Below are positions 10,973 through 22,000 of a DNA stretch of 64,000 nt, piece after piece. Below the pieces are notes generated by a model, which was not told the DNA's origin, ran no database searches, and worked only from the letters and a program-made list of their open reading frames with translations. Source of the DNA: Ciborinia camelliae (lineage: Eukaryota > Ascomycota > Leotiomycetes > Helotiales > Sclerotiniaceae); contig JANPYM010000002.1 in the NCBI GenBank assembly GCA_025890175.1, positions 2,056,537 to 2,120,536 on the forward strand, written 5' to 3'. Position numbers and translations under genes: made by a program. The number at the start of each line of letters is the position of its first letter. Position 1 is the first letter of the stretch.

Positions 10973-12558
10973 TCAAGAGTCGTACTTGATATTTTCCTTT
11001 CTATTCGTGACCGCGTCCGTTTTGACTTCCACCCCCGAGCTCTTTCCATTAATCGAATTTCCATTCAACTTAATTTTCGGCTGTGGACTCTCAGCCAAAG
11101 CCGCCTTGGCAGCCACTGCATCTACTCCCTGTTTAGCCAACGCATCTAATCTCTGTTCCTCCGCCAACTCATTCTCATCATTATCACTTCTATCGTCCTC
11201 TACTATGCTCATAAATACGAATCGGTATGCGATACGCAAAATATAGAATAACCAGAAGAGATTGAGAGCTTGCAAACTTGCAAGGAGAATGGTGGAAAGA
11301 ACGTGCGAGAGTGGACACTTGAATTGTCCGCCCGCCCAGTCCATTTCGTAAGGTCCGATGGTTTTGAATTCGTTGAATTCTGAGTAGAGAATCTTTAGGT
11401 TCAGGTAATGTCGGAGGTAGACCCAAGAGGCGATGAAGACTGCGAAGTAGGGTCCTACTAGAGGGTGATCTATGTAATTGAGGGTTTTGGATGACTGGAA
11501 TCATGTTAGTCCGAATTATACATTTTAGGTAAAGGGGAATCGTGGACACACAGCTAGGAAGAAATCACTGATATCGTGAGTGATATAAACTGCCAATCCC
11601 ATATATGTGAAGTGAAAGCGGTAGCTCCCCCCGATAAGACACAACGACACAATATGATGTCCGACCAACTCCTTGTAATCCTTCCTAGGCTTCTCCAAAC
11701 CCAAACATAAAACGATAGCCTGCTGCGCCCAGTACGCGGCCTGGAACAGATAATAGAATTTAAATATGCCCTCGTGTGTTTTATGTGGGAACCCCTCATA
11801 CATTCCGCGAGTATTGAAATACCAGACTGGTGTCCGGCTCATGACGTATAAACCACAAGGACCAAGAATACCAAAGTATATAGCAGTATACATTTGTTCC
11901 ATGAATCTCGATTGTTTTGCCCTGCTCTTCAACCCACTATTGCGAGCCAATGGTCGGAGAAATTTCTGCATGATGAATTCTCGAGTGAAGGATAACACCA
12001 CAATGTAGAAAGCCACCAGAGCAAAATCCCACAGCCCTTTGCCATATTGAATTGGTGTTCCCGGGGCAGCACCTTCTTCTGGAGGAATTTCATACGCAGG
12101 AAATATAAAATAGTGTACGGGATTCGATTTCGTCGGATTGATAGCATATAAGCAGAGGACCGCCGCAATGATGGCCAGAGGTGTAACCCAAGTATGCTTC
12201 AACGCATATCTTTTGTATTGCTGCAAAAGGGTCTTGGCTTTCCGCCTTTTCGAATATGGTTTCTTTCGATCTCTATCCGCCTGGGCCTAAATACGAATAT
12301 ATCCGTCAGTACATGCAATTTTGTCTGTGGAGAAGAGGGAATGGCATTGACCTTGATTGACCCAGGTGAAGGCGGTCTAACATCGACTGTAGCAAAGGCT
12401 GGCGCACCTGTATCTCCAGCTCTGATCTCACCGCCCAACCCACTCGAACGTCGTCTTATTCTCGGTTTGTCGATACTGCTCGGCCCATTGAGAGGTGTCA
12501 ATTTATCCTGCTTTGCTGTTGATACCAGCTGCGGGAAAGATTCAGTCGCAGCAGGCAT
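10973..12558 (-). CDS. LAG1: Ceramide synthase (TLC-domain, Lag1/Lac1 family)
   Basis: Three exons on the minus strand: 12558-12352, 12286-11552 and 11494-10973, giving 487 aa. Intron 2 (11495-11551) is clear: GTGTGT donor, CTAAC branch, CAG acceptor. Intron 1 (12287-12351) has a CTGAC branch and TAG acceptor, but its donor is weak (GTCAAT; GTTAGA further upstream is an in-phase alternative). The protein acylates sphingoid bases with very-long-chain acyl-CoA in the ER membrane. The Lag1 motif is visible: paired histidines H279-H280 in KELVGHHIVS and the downstream HDISDFF acidic pair near residues 307-310. There are about six to eight hydrophobic helices and a polar, charged C-terminal tail (EDDRSDNDENE), typical of fungal ceramide synthases. 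The start is MPAATESFPQ; the frame upstream offers only a TTG. Fungi usually have two paralogues, and I cannot say which this is. Confidence 0.94.
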
Positions 12559-14033
12559 ATTTCGAAACACGATGAGCAACCAATAGTGTATTGTCAATCA
12601 ATGAACGTCGAAACTTTGATGATGATTCACAACGTCGAGAATACCAAGAGGTGGTCAATTATGATAGAAGTGTAATGAATCTCAAAAATCATACAATAGT
12701 GCAAAGGAAACATAGAAGGTGTTGGGGATTTTATGTACTTGGGGGCATTCAACTTTTAAATCAGCCAGCCCTGAAGATACTCGGTACGACAGTGAGCTTA
12801 AATTTTGTCTGGGATTCTCGGATGTATCAAATATTAAGTTAACCTTGGACTTGGACCTTGGTACAGTACTGCGGAAGTGTAAGTATCGTATCGCATCTCC
12901 ACAATTCGACATCATTCCCCTGTTATCAACTTATCATTCGTCAAAGGACAATTCCGCAGTACACACACCGAACAATGCACTCTTTTTTACAGTAGAGAAT
13001 TTACATCATGAATGCCATAATAGTATTGATATATTTGATTTCCTCTTACCTAAACATTGCAAACAGAACTTCATTCGAGTTACGTTATAATATATGTGTT
13101 CTACTTCTGGAAAATGGAATGGATGAGTGGAATTGGCCAAAAGGGGCTCTTCATCATTCCCTTTCAAAGGTTTGGTTGGATTTGAATTCTACTACCTACT
13201 CTTTATGCCTATGTAGGTAGGTATCTACTGGTTTCGTAAGAACTAAGGTAGTCTAGTACCGGCCGGCTGTGCTGTATATCTCTTCATGAGACGAGACGGG
13301 ACATCGAGGATCCCACTTATTCTGATTCTTTACCTAAGCCCCATAGATCATTCATTGGTCAGCTCGTACTTTCCATCTCAGCAGTTTCTGGCTCGTAGTT
13401 TTCACTTACATGTTAGGAGTTGCAAACAGGAGTGTTCTATACATACCTACCTACTCGGGAGATTTGTGCCCAAAATGGACCAAAAGCCCAAGCCGGCAGA
13501 GTGTCCATCCAATACCGGTAGGCCGGGTCCGGACTGGTATAAATGAGAACTTTAAATTCACGATATACAGTACCTAAAAAGTTTTGAAAATATGTTGTGA
13601 ATTTCAACAAAATAACTGTTTCAAAGAGAGTTGATATATTGAATAGGTAGGTTTAATATTCCAAATAGGTTAATATATTAATTAAGTTAGTAAACAGACC
13701 ATATCAACATTCTATATTGAAATAATTCGATAAAAGTAGTTAATATATATGCTATAGCAAGCTCACCGGGAGTTCACCGGAACGAAACTTGAGCCAAGGT
13801 CACCGGGGATTCTAAACACCGACTAAGTTCACCGGGAGGAAACTCATCATGGCCAATGCCCACTTTCCCATTCGTTTGTGCCAAGCACGTGACTATCAAT
13901 CCTTCCCACATCAACAGCCCAGTTTCATTAGTCATCACCCATCACTAGCGTCTCGCGGCAAGCAACCTCACGAAATCTCCAAAATTACCTCCCAATCGTA
14001 CCACCCTTCGCATCCCCAATTGTCACAGCCGCC
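12559..14033. other. Intergenic region between divergent LAG1 and COX4
   Basis: 1.5 kb containing both promoters. AT-rich segments (13550-13750) and several small ORFs without recognisable domains or codon bias are present. The TCACCGG cluster just before COX4 is listed separately. Confidence 0.55.
13763..13835 (+). promoter_or_regulatory. Cluster of four TCACCGG repeats upstream of COX4
   Basis: TCACCGG occurs at 13763-13769, 13774-13780, 13800-13806 and 13829-13835, all in the same orientation, 200-270 bases before the COX4 ATG. Flanks vary (CTCACCGGGA, GTTCACCGGAA, GTCACCGGGG, GTTCACCGGGA), so this is a repeated core rather than a simple tandem duplication. A transcription-factor array is the obvious reading, but I do not know the factor. 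Confidence 0.5.
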
Positions 14034-15030
14034 ATGTTTCTCCAACGCTCAGCCATTGCTGCTGCTCGCAGAGCAGCCGTCTCCCCAGTCGTGAGACGCA
14101 GCTTCACTACTAGCATGATTAGAAGTATGTGCCATCTTCTCTGCCCCATTCCGAATACCAAAATTCGGCCCCCGGATGGATCCTGGTTATGAAGCTTTTG
14201 GGGGGAGAGAGGGAGAAGGGGGAGATTTGGCCCTTGGGAATTACTCGATTGACTAATTGCCATGTATAGGAGAAGCCGCACCACCCGCCGGATCGAGCGA
14301 CAAGAAGATGAAGAAGTTCGAAGGTTCGTTCTGTTCGCAAACCACTCCGGGGGAAGCCTCCGCTCCGGAGTAGCGCATGGGAAAATGAGGAGATGGGAAC
14401 GAAAGTTGGGGCAGATGGGCTGATCATGCAATACGCACCACGTACAGAAATCAAAAGCGAAGCCGACCTCATGGGTCCCGGTGCCGCCCCGGGAACCATC
14501 CCTACCGATCTCGAGCAGGCGACTGGTCTCGAGCGTCTTGAGATCTTGGGAAAGATGCAGGGAGTCGATATTTTTGATATGAAGCCTTTGGATTCTTCCC
14601 GAAAAGGTACGCACGACCCGGGAGGGAAAGTTGGGATTGGGTTGTTGTGTTTGGGGTTTGGGAGATCGGATGAATGAGAATGGATTTGCTGATTAGTGAG
14701 AGATGTGTAGGCACGTTGGATAACCCAATTGTTGTCAAGTCTTTCGGTGATGAACAATATGCCGGTTGTACTGGATACCCAGTTGACTCGCATAATGTTA
14801 TCTGGCTTACTGTGCGTTATCCCACCTTCCAGCTTTCCTTCCCCATACTAACCCCCTTCCCCCAGATGACCCGCGATCGTCCCGTCGAGCGTTGCCCAGA
14901 GTGCGGAAATGTTTTGAAGATGGAATATGTTGGTCCACAAGATGATGCTCACGATCACCACCATGATGATGGACACCATTACGAGGAGCCAAAGACTTTT
15001 GCTGATTTCGTTCGTCCGGAATACAGATAA
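14034..15030 (+). CDS. COX4: Cytochrome c oxidase subunit 4 (zinc-binding, COX5b-type), mitochondrial
   Basis: Five exons: 14034-14124, 14270-14323, 14448-14606, 14711-14811 and 14866-15030, closing in phase to 189 aa. Donors are GTATGT, GTTCGT, GTACGC and GTGCGT; ACTAAT/ACTAAC branch sites are visible in introns 1 and 4. The first 30 residues are basic and Ala/Ser-rich (MFLQRSAIAAARRAAV), a mitochondrial presequence. The mature part carries the strongly conserved DLMGPGAAPGTIPTDLEQATG and GIDIFDMKPL-like core. The zinc site is C121, H129, C145 and C148 (YAGCTGYPVDSHN, RCPECGN). The protein is a nuclear-encoded subunit of respiratory complex IV at the inner membrane. A His/Asp-rich insertion (DAHDHHHDDGHH) precedes the usual C-terminal TFADFVRPEYR. 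It is convergent with the HMT1-type gene. Confidence 0.97.
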
Positions 15031-15798
15031 ATGGAGAGGGGACGGTGCTGGGGTATTAACAATGATAGACGAGGGCAGGAATGTAGAATAGCAGAGCGCG
15101 AAGTTGACATACTCTCATTGCTTCCTGCTAACCATGCTTAATTTGATCACATTCGAAGGTGCGCTCGTGATCAATCTTCAATGTTTAGAGTTTCAATTTT
15201 GAACTGCCTATTTTCATTTTGATTCGATTATTTTGTTTGGTTTGGAATTGCTCCGGTATTCTATGTAAAGCACGAGTTTTACGTGTGATTTTGTCCACCC
15301 CTCCCCACCCCATTCTTTTTTGAAGCGAACCCAACCCCACGAATTTCCAGCAACTAGCTCACACTTTCCCATCCCCCCATATCACGGCTAGCCCTTTTCC
15401 GAGCCCAAACGTATAAATCCGTAGATAAAGAAAAAAAAACTCAATCGCTAACCTCCAAACATGCTTCATTTATGCTCGAGTCGTGAATCATCGTCGCGGT
15501 ATGCATGTGCATTATAAACAGCGAAATAGCAAAGGCCAAATCTCACAAGTTGTGTGACAAGATCAAGGGGTTTTGTGGAGGATCCCCTCGATTTTTCAAG
15601 ATAAGAAATCTCAATGATGCTGAATGATAAAGAGAACCCCAGTCCATTCATATTGAAATGAAAGGAGTTTCTTTGCCACCAGTACATTCAATTTGTAATT
15701 GGCGGCCATTGAGAAATATATAGTAGAATAGTTCCATATTAGTTTGAGGCGGATTGGGAACACATTCAAAAGAGGGGGCCTCAAGATAGTAAGGTCGG
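15031..15798. other. Convergent 3' intergenic region (COX4 / HMT1)
   Basis: 770 bases between two converging stop codons, holding both 3' UTRs. T-rich and C-rich stretches occur, but I see no ORF of substance and no RNA gene. Confidence 0.55.
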
Positions 15799-18700
15799 TT
15801 AGCGGCTATTTGACTTGTCTGACTTGTCGATACCCTTTTTATTGTCCGATTTGACATTCCCTTTTTGCTTGTCTTCATCTGATTTGTGGCCATCGGAATC
15901 CGAACTAGAGCTAGATTTGGAACTAGAGCTGTCGTCATGAACTCTACCCTCAACGGTTCTGATAAGAGCTCGTGTCGCTAAATTGGAGGCGATGAGGGTC
16001 CTACTACTGTGATGGTCTCTCTCGTATTCGTTTCCTTCCGCAATGCCATCGTTGACTTTGCTAGAATGGTTGCCAGGAGTTTGAATGGACGCGGCTTCAC
16101 TAAGAGCTCTAGCTCTAGCTACCATTTCAGATGCTTTCTCGGCTGCTCTTTCGGCTCTGATTTGCTTCTTCCACATCTGCGCGTATCGTCCCTTTTTGAG
16201 TAACAGCTCGCTATGAGTTCCAGCTTCAGCAACCTGCCCAGCATGAAGGACCAAAATTTGATCTGCATTGGTGATGGTGGACAGTCGATGGCTATAATCC
16301 TGCGTGTTAGTAAAGGATAATAATGGAGAAGTGGTTGAACTCTTACGCGATAACTAGCATGGTACGACCTTCAGACAAAGTCGTTAATGCTTCTTGAATA
16401 TGTTGCTCCGTATCGGAATCCAACGCAGCGGTAGCTTCATCAAGCATGATGATCCGGGGATTCTTGATAATAGTTCGTGCTATTGCAACTCGCTGCTTCT
16501 CACCACCACTGAGACGAAGACCTCGCTCGCCAACTTTCGTATCGTATCCATCCGGAAACCCCATTATCTTATCATGGATCGAAGCAGCTCGACAGGCATT
16601 GTAAATATCTTCATCAGATGCATCTTGGTTGGCATACCGAAGATTGTACATGAGAGTCTCATTAAAAAGGATTGTGTCCTGTGGTACAACACCAATGTGA
16701 TGTCTCAGCGAATCTATGGTGATATTCTTGATATCGTGACCGTCGAGTTGTATACTGCCATCCTCGGTATTATAAAATCGAAAGAGTAGCCGGAAGACGG
16801 TGGATTTTCCTCCTCCGGATTCTCCAACGAATGCTGTAGTGGTGCCTGGTTTGCAGGTAAAAGTCAAATCCTCCAGTGCAGGCTTGCGGGCATCATAAGA
16901 GAATTTAACGTGATTGAAGTTGATTTGACCCTCGCATGCTGGCAGTGGCATAGCACTTGGCTCGTCAACAACAGTCGGCTCTTCTTTGAATAGTTCAAGA
17001 AGACGTTCGCCACTGATCATGGCGCTCTGAACTCCTCTATAGAAAGATCCGAAGAAATTTAGGGGTTGTTGAAGTTGACCCATGTATGTTATTAGAGTCA
17101 CAAACTGTCCCACTTGTCGCTTACCAGTTGTAACTTGGTATGCAGCGATAAAAGAAGTTACAAGAAGTCCAGCCATAAAAACCAAGTTTTGACTGATGTT
17201 GAGGATATTCAGTGAAATAGTCACTTTAAATTCCATCTTCTGAAAAGCCGAGACCGCTTGACGGTAACGATCGAATTCATAAGTTTCAGCATTGAAGTAT
17301 TTAACCGTCTCATAAGACGTTAAAGAGTCATTCTTGACAGCATCCTCCTCGCGACTGAGAGTTTGCATTTGTCGACGTTGGTCTGATCGCCATCTTGCCA
17401 TTCGGATGGTAAGATAAAGATAGGAAAAGGTGATAATGCTAACCACGAGAGCGTAGTATGCGTCGAAAGCATAGGCAAAATAACCAATAGCTACGCCAAG
17501 GTCGAATATCATTGGAAGAACCTGGAAGGTCACTTGCTCAAGGAAATTATTGATGGCATTACCCTTACTAAGTGCTGATAGGACTTCTCCGGTGCGTTTT
17601 CCGAGATGGAAATCTAAACTCAGACCATGAACATGCTCAAATGAGGCAGTGGTCAGGGCCTTATATGAGTACTGTGAGATTGGGATCCACAGAACCGATC
17701 TCGCAGCCCCTAGGATTCCAGAAGAGCCTTGAAGAAACTTGAAGGCAATGAGTAGAGAAATAGACAACCAAGGCATCGTGGCCTCTTTATCGTCATCACC
17801 AGAAAGCGCATCGGTGACCCTTCCGACTTGCAAAGGAACCGCGATGTTCACTATTCGCTGCATGACAACCAGCAGGAAGCAAACAACGACTACTATTTGC
17901 AAACGAACTGATCTAGCTGGCCACAGGTATGGAAAGAAGAGCGAATATCCTTTCAAATACTCCCACCATGTTTTCGTTGTAGCCGTAGTAGGCTTATAGA
18001 ACGCGGGCACTTCGTCCACACGCCGCTGACCAATCGGCCTTCCCTGAATGTCGACACCATGTACTGCAGAGCCATTTGCGGTCGCATGTCCATTCAATGA
18101 CAAGGAGTCTGCAGCAGACGCATTTGCGATTGAACCGTTTCCAGAGACATGTCCATTTCCATTTGCTCGGCCATTGAAAAGAAGGGGACTGTTCTCGTCG
18201 GGGTCACTGCTGCTCTGGCGACTTTTATTTTTCCCTTTGAATGAACGTTCCAGGGTGAAGACACAATAAAAAGCTACGCAGAAGAAAAGCAGAACTACCC
18301 GAATTGCATCGAGTACAAGCTCAACAATTTCCCATTGGGTTGCGTATTTGTGAAATTCCGGATCGTAAATAATAAGTGAGTTGAGTTCTCGGTGAGCTGA
18401 GGTATATAAAGATAACGAAGCGACCAGTAGCAGAATTTCGCAAACCAACGCAACCAACCATGTAACCTGATGTGCAATCGAAGGTGATGGTGTTGTGTCG
18501 ACTAAGGAAATGAGAAAAACACTGTAAAAAAAGAGAGAGGCGCAAACGTATATCTGCATTCAACAGTGATCAGTATCTATTTCATACAAAACATAACCCA
18601 GAGAAGTGAAAACTCACAGCAGTTGCTTCGCCACACCACCAACCGTTCTCCCGTTTGTCGAGAGCGTGTACCACAATATTGATCGCATTGCCGAGAAACG

Positions 18701-19037
18701 TTACCAAAACACCAGCCGAAAGCCAGAGAAATAATAATTTCCGAACAGGACTGAAATCCTGCAACCTGAGCTTATCTCTGTCTTGTTTTGTCCGCCTCAC
18801 TGATCGAGGTAAAGGTTTTCCGCCAGGACCTGTGAGAATTGGTCCAGATTCATCCGAAGACTCTGCAGTCAAAATGCTGTGTGTGATGAATGAGATAAGA
18901 AAGACGACTAAAAGGACCCATGGATAATTGAAGTGTGTAAGGTCCAATATTGTTGCTGTGGTATAAGTACCAATTCCACCGGTTCCATTCGAATAAATAT
19001 CAGAGCTCGAGCTCAAGACTCGATTGATACCCGCCAT
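15799..19037 (-). CDS. hmt1: Vacuolar half-size ABC transporter, HMT1/Atm1-like
   Basis: Three exons, 19037-18618, 18553-16347 and 16291-15799, joined in phase (0, 2) to 1039 aa. Introns are 64 nt (GTGAGT...GCAG) and 55 nt (GTAAGA, ACTAAC branch, TAG). An N-terminal hydrophobic extension (about residues 35-340, several helices, with an Asn/Gly-rich loop) precedes the six-helix ABC core and one nucleotide-binding domain. Motifs: Walker [10 protein letters not shown] near 717, signature LSGGE near 821, Walker B IIMLDEA near 841. The switch His (AHRLST) is encoded across the last intron. This N-extension plus TMD-NBD layout fits fission-yeast Hmt1, which carries glutathione/phytochelatin-metal conjugates into the vacuole, rather than mitochondrial Atm1, which lacks the extension. 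The C-terminal tail is Ser/Asp/Lys-rich. Substrate is inferred from family only. Confidence 0.92.
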
Positions 19038-22000
19038 TACAAGTATATTAAGTGAATAACTCCCCTTCCTTCCCTCGTCAGTATACCGATTTAAAAAGCG
19101 ATCGTGGACAGCTCATGACCCTTTCGACTTGGACGAGCTTGTTTTGAAGTTGTATCTCGAGGGAGAGCGCGATGCCGAAGCGGCTGTGGCTGGCCGTGTG
19201 GCAATATACCGAGGTATAAACGATTGAAATTGGACTGATACCTAAAAGAAATTCAAGATATTTGATCAGCGAAAGGGATTTGACTTTTGAACATTCACCT
19301 GCGATTTGCGGTGTACCCAGCAAATGCAGTTTGTGTCGTCGAGTAGAAAATATGGTCAACGAATGTTTTGAAGGTTTGGGTGTGGAGGCAGGCACGGGAG
19401 GTAAAGGTAATTGAATCTGATGGTGGCGGAGATGATGGTGGGGAATCTTCGCTCGAAAAATACTTTTAATAGCCTCGTATGGTACTAGTAAACTGAATGT
19501 ACTTTTTAAGTTTGTACTATATGTGAGGATGAAAAAGTATGTGAAGGAGAATGAAGATGAATGAGTATGGATGGGAATATGAAGATGGGGATAGAGATGG
19601 AGATGGAGATGGAGATGAAGATAGAGACGAAGAAGATGAAGAAGATGAAGAAGAAGATGATGATGATGAGATGAAGATATACAATGAAGAGAAGAGAAGT
19701 AACCGTCGTATAACAACTTGAAAGGTCAAGGTATCAAGATGTACGGAGTCGCTTGAATGTTGAAGTTAATAAGAAAGGTGCAGTATAGTATAAAAACAGA
19801 AAACTTCCTCCAGGTACAATTTGTATGCTTATATCAGAGGATGATGATGTTGATGATCTAGGGTTCAAAAAAATAACATGATTTTTATATATATCTTACC
19901 TTTGCTCTTGCACTTTTGAAACCCTTTCCAGATACCTAGGTAGGGTGATAGGTACAAACAATGAGTAGGTACTCTCTTTGACTTCCTTCCACTCCAACCA
20001 AGTTGAGTTGTTGACTTTCCCACTGTGCTCTCTGCGGTCTGGTATCTGCTGTCTGCTGTCTGCTGTCTGCTGTCTGATGTCTGCTCTCTCCTCTCTCAAT
20101 ACTGGGTAGTTAACTTGCAATACTCTTGGCTGGCTTGCTTTTGATTTCAAATTTCTGAATTCAAATCTTCTTAACTTTTTTTTTCTGATCGTTCCAAAAT
20201 ATTGGGACCCGGATACTTAAGGTTGTAATAGCTGGAGTATATGGACAATGAATAATGTCGACAATAGATGCGCCAGCTCTGTGCAAAGGTGCAGGGACTT
20301 GGTGGAGGCAACAAGGCAACAGGCAATATGCAATATCAAAGGCCAAAGCCAAAGACTTGGGTTTCAATAATAATAATAATAATAAAGACGGGATGAAAAA
20401 ATCAAAACAAAAATAAATAAAGGGTGTGATTCCGTTCCCTCAAATCGTTCTAATTGATTGGATTTTTTTGTTTGGTATCTCTAATGATTGGGTGAATGGA
20501 TGAAGTTTCTTATATTGCAATGCAGTGAATTGTACCGGTATTGTATTATTGTGAATGCTGTCGGTATGGATGTAGGTACCTTACGAATGAACAGTACAAT
20601 CTTTTTTCTCTTAGACTTTCGAGTTCCGCTTCTTTTCGATTTTCTCGTATTTTCATACCTGTTGGATGTTTCGTACTATACCTCTAGTAGTTGATGGGTA
20701 TTGGGAGCCATCTCATTTCTTTGACCGCCAGCAGAGCACAGGCATGATAGTCAAGCAAGGCATAGTGTGCTTCAGATCCATATGAATTAGAGAGTCGTAT
20801 TATGTCCACCAATGATGTGGGAGGTGCTATGGGGACTTTGCTTGATGAGGGCTCCTATGCGCTTTGGATTGCTCCATCAATTCAAAGAGGAAGAGTTTCC
20901 TGATTGATGAAGGTTGGGAGATTGAAGGTAAGCTGGGACTCGGGAGGAGACAAGCTGGAATTCACTCCACAAAGAGTTTAAGTTGATATTATACACTGCA
21001 TATTTGCCTACCTACCATATTTTTTCAAGGATGCGACCCATGCATCATCAATTGTGTAGGTATGCAATAGGTATGTACCGTATCATGCACCGATATATGT
21101 GGTTGATGACTGGTGTAACAGATACGAAATAGTAGCGATGTTCAATGTTGCCCAGATATGGCTGAAACTATTCGGTACTTCGTACATTCACGAGTATTCT
21201 TGGCTCCTGGGGGATCATTGAGATGGGAGGATGGGATCATGCGAGAGGATGGTTCATGGAAAGGAATGAATCGAGCAACAGGCTTTAAGACTCCAGACTC
21301 TAGACTTCATACATGGTGAGGGTATAGCAGCTCATATTATAAGGGGCCGACGTTGTTACGGAAGCATTTATTAGCACTGTGCAGCTGCTACGCTATGATG
21401 AAGATGTCTCGGTAAGTATTCCAAGGTTGTATTGTTTGTTACCTTTGTGTCATTATTGTATTGTACAAGAGTACGAAATTAGGTAGGTATAACAAATTAG
21501 CCATTCTAATAATCTCTCACGACTCACGAGTCACTTTGCCCTTTGCCCTTTGCCTGCTACCCACTCAGTATTGGGCAGTATTTGAATTTTTGACCCTCCA
21601 CCACCCCCTCTTCCTTCCCGTCCCCTACAGATTTACCAGATTCTACAGATTCCTCTACCGGTATTATCACCCCAGTAGTATGGATGAGGCCTAGACCTTT
21701 GCGATCTAATGGCACCACAGTTGCACACAAACTGAAGCCACAGAAGGTCTGAGCGCCCACCTGCTACCAAATTTCTATTGCTTTGCAGGAAAACCCCACT
21801 TCATCCCTGATCAGTGATAACCAGAATTTCCGCTAAAGCACTTGAGGATGAATCAGGATCGACTGCATGTCAGATATTAGGTGTTACTGACACGTGGTAA
21901 TTCATGGCCTAGATGTATTCCATGTATTCCCTATCCTATCGTTGAGCGGAGTATCTGCATTCGTATCTAATATGTTGCCAATTTACCTGAAGTGGTTTGG

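Noticed and set aside
19078..19716. 212-codon minus-strand ORF rich in His, Leu and Ser
   Set aside because: It is the translation of a purine microsatellite on the opposite strand and has no domain.
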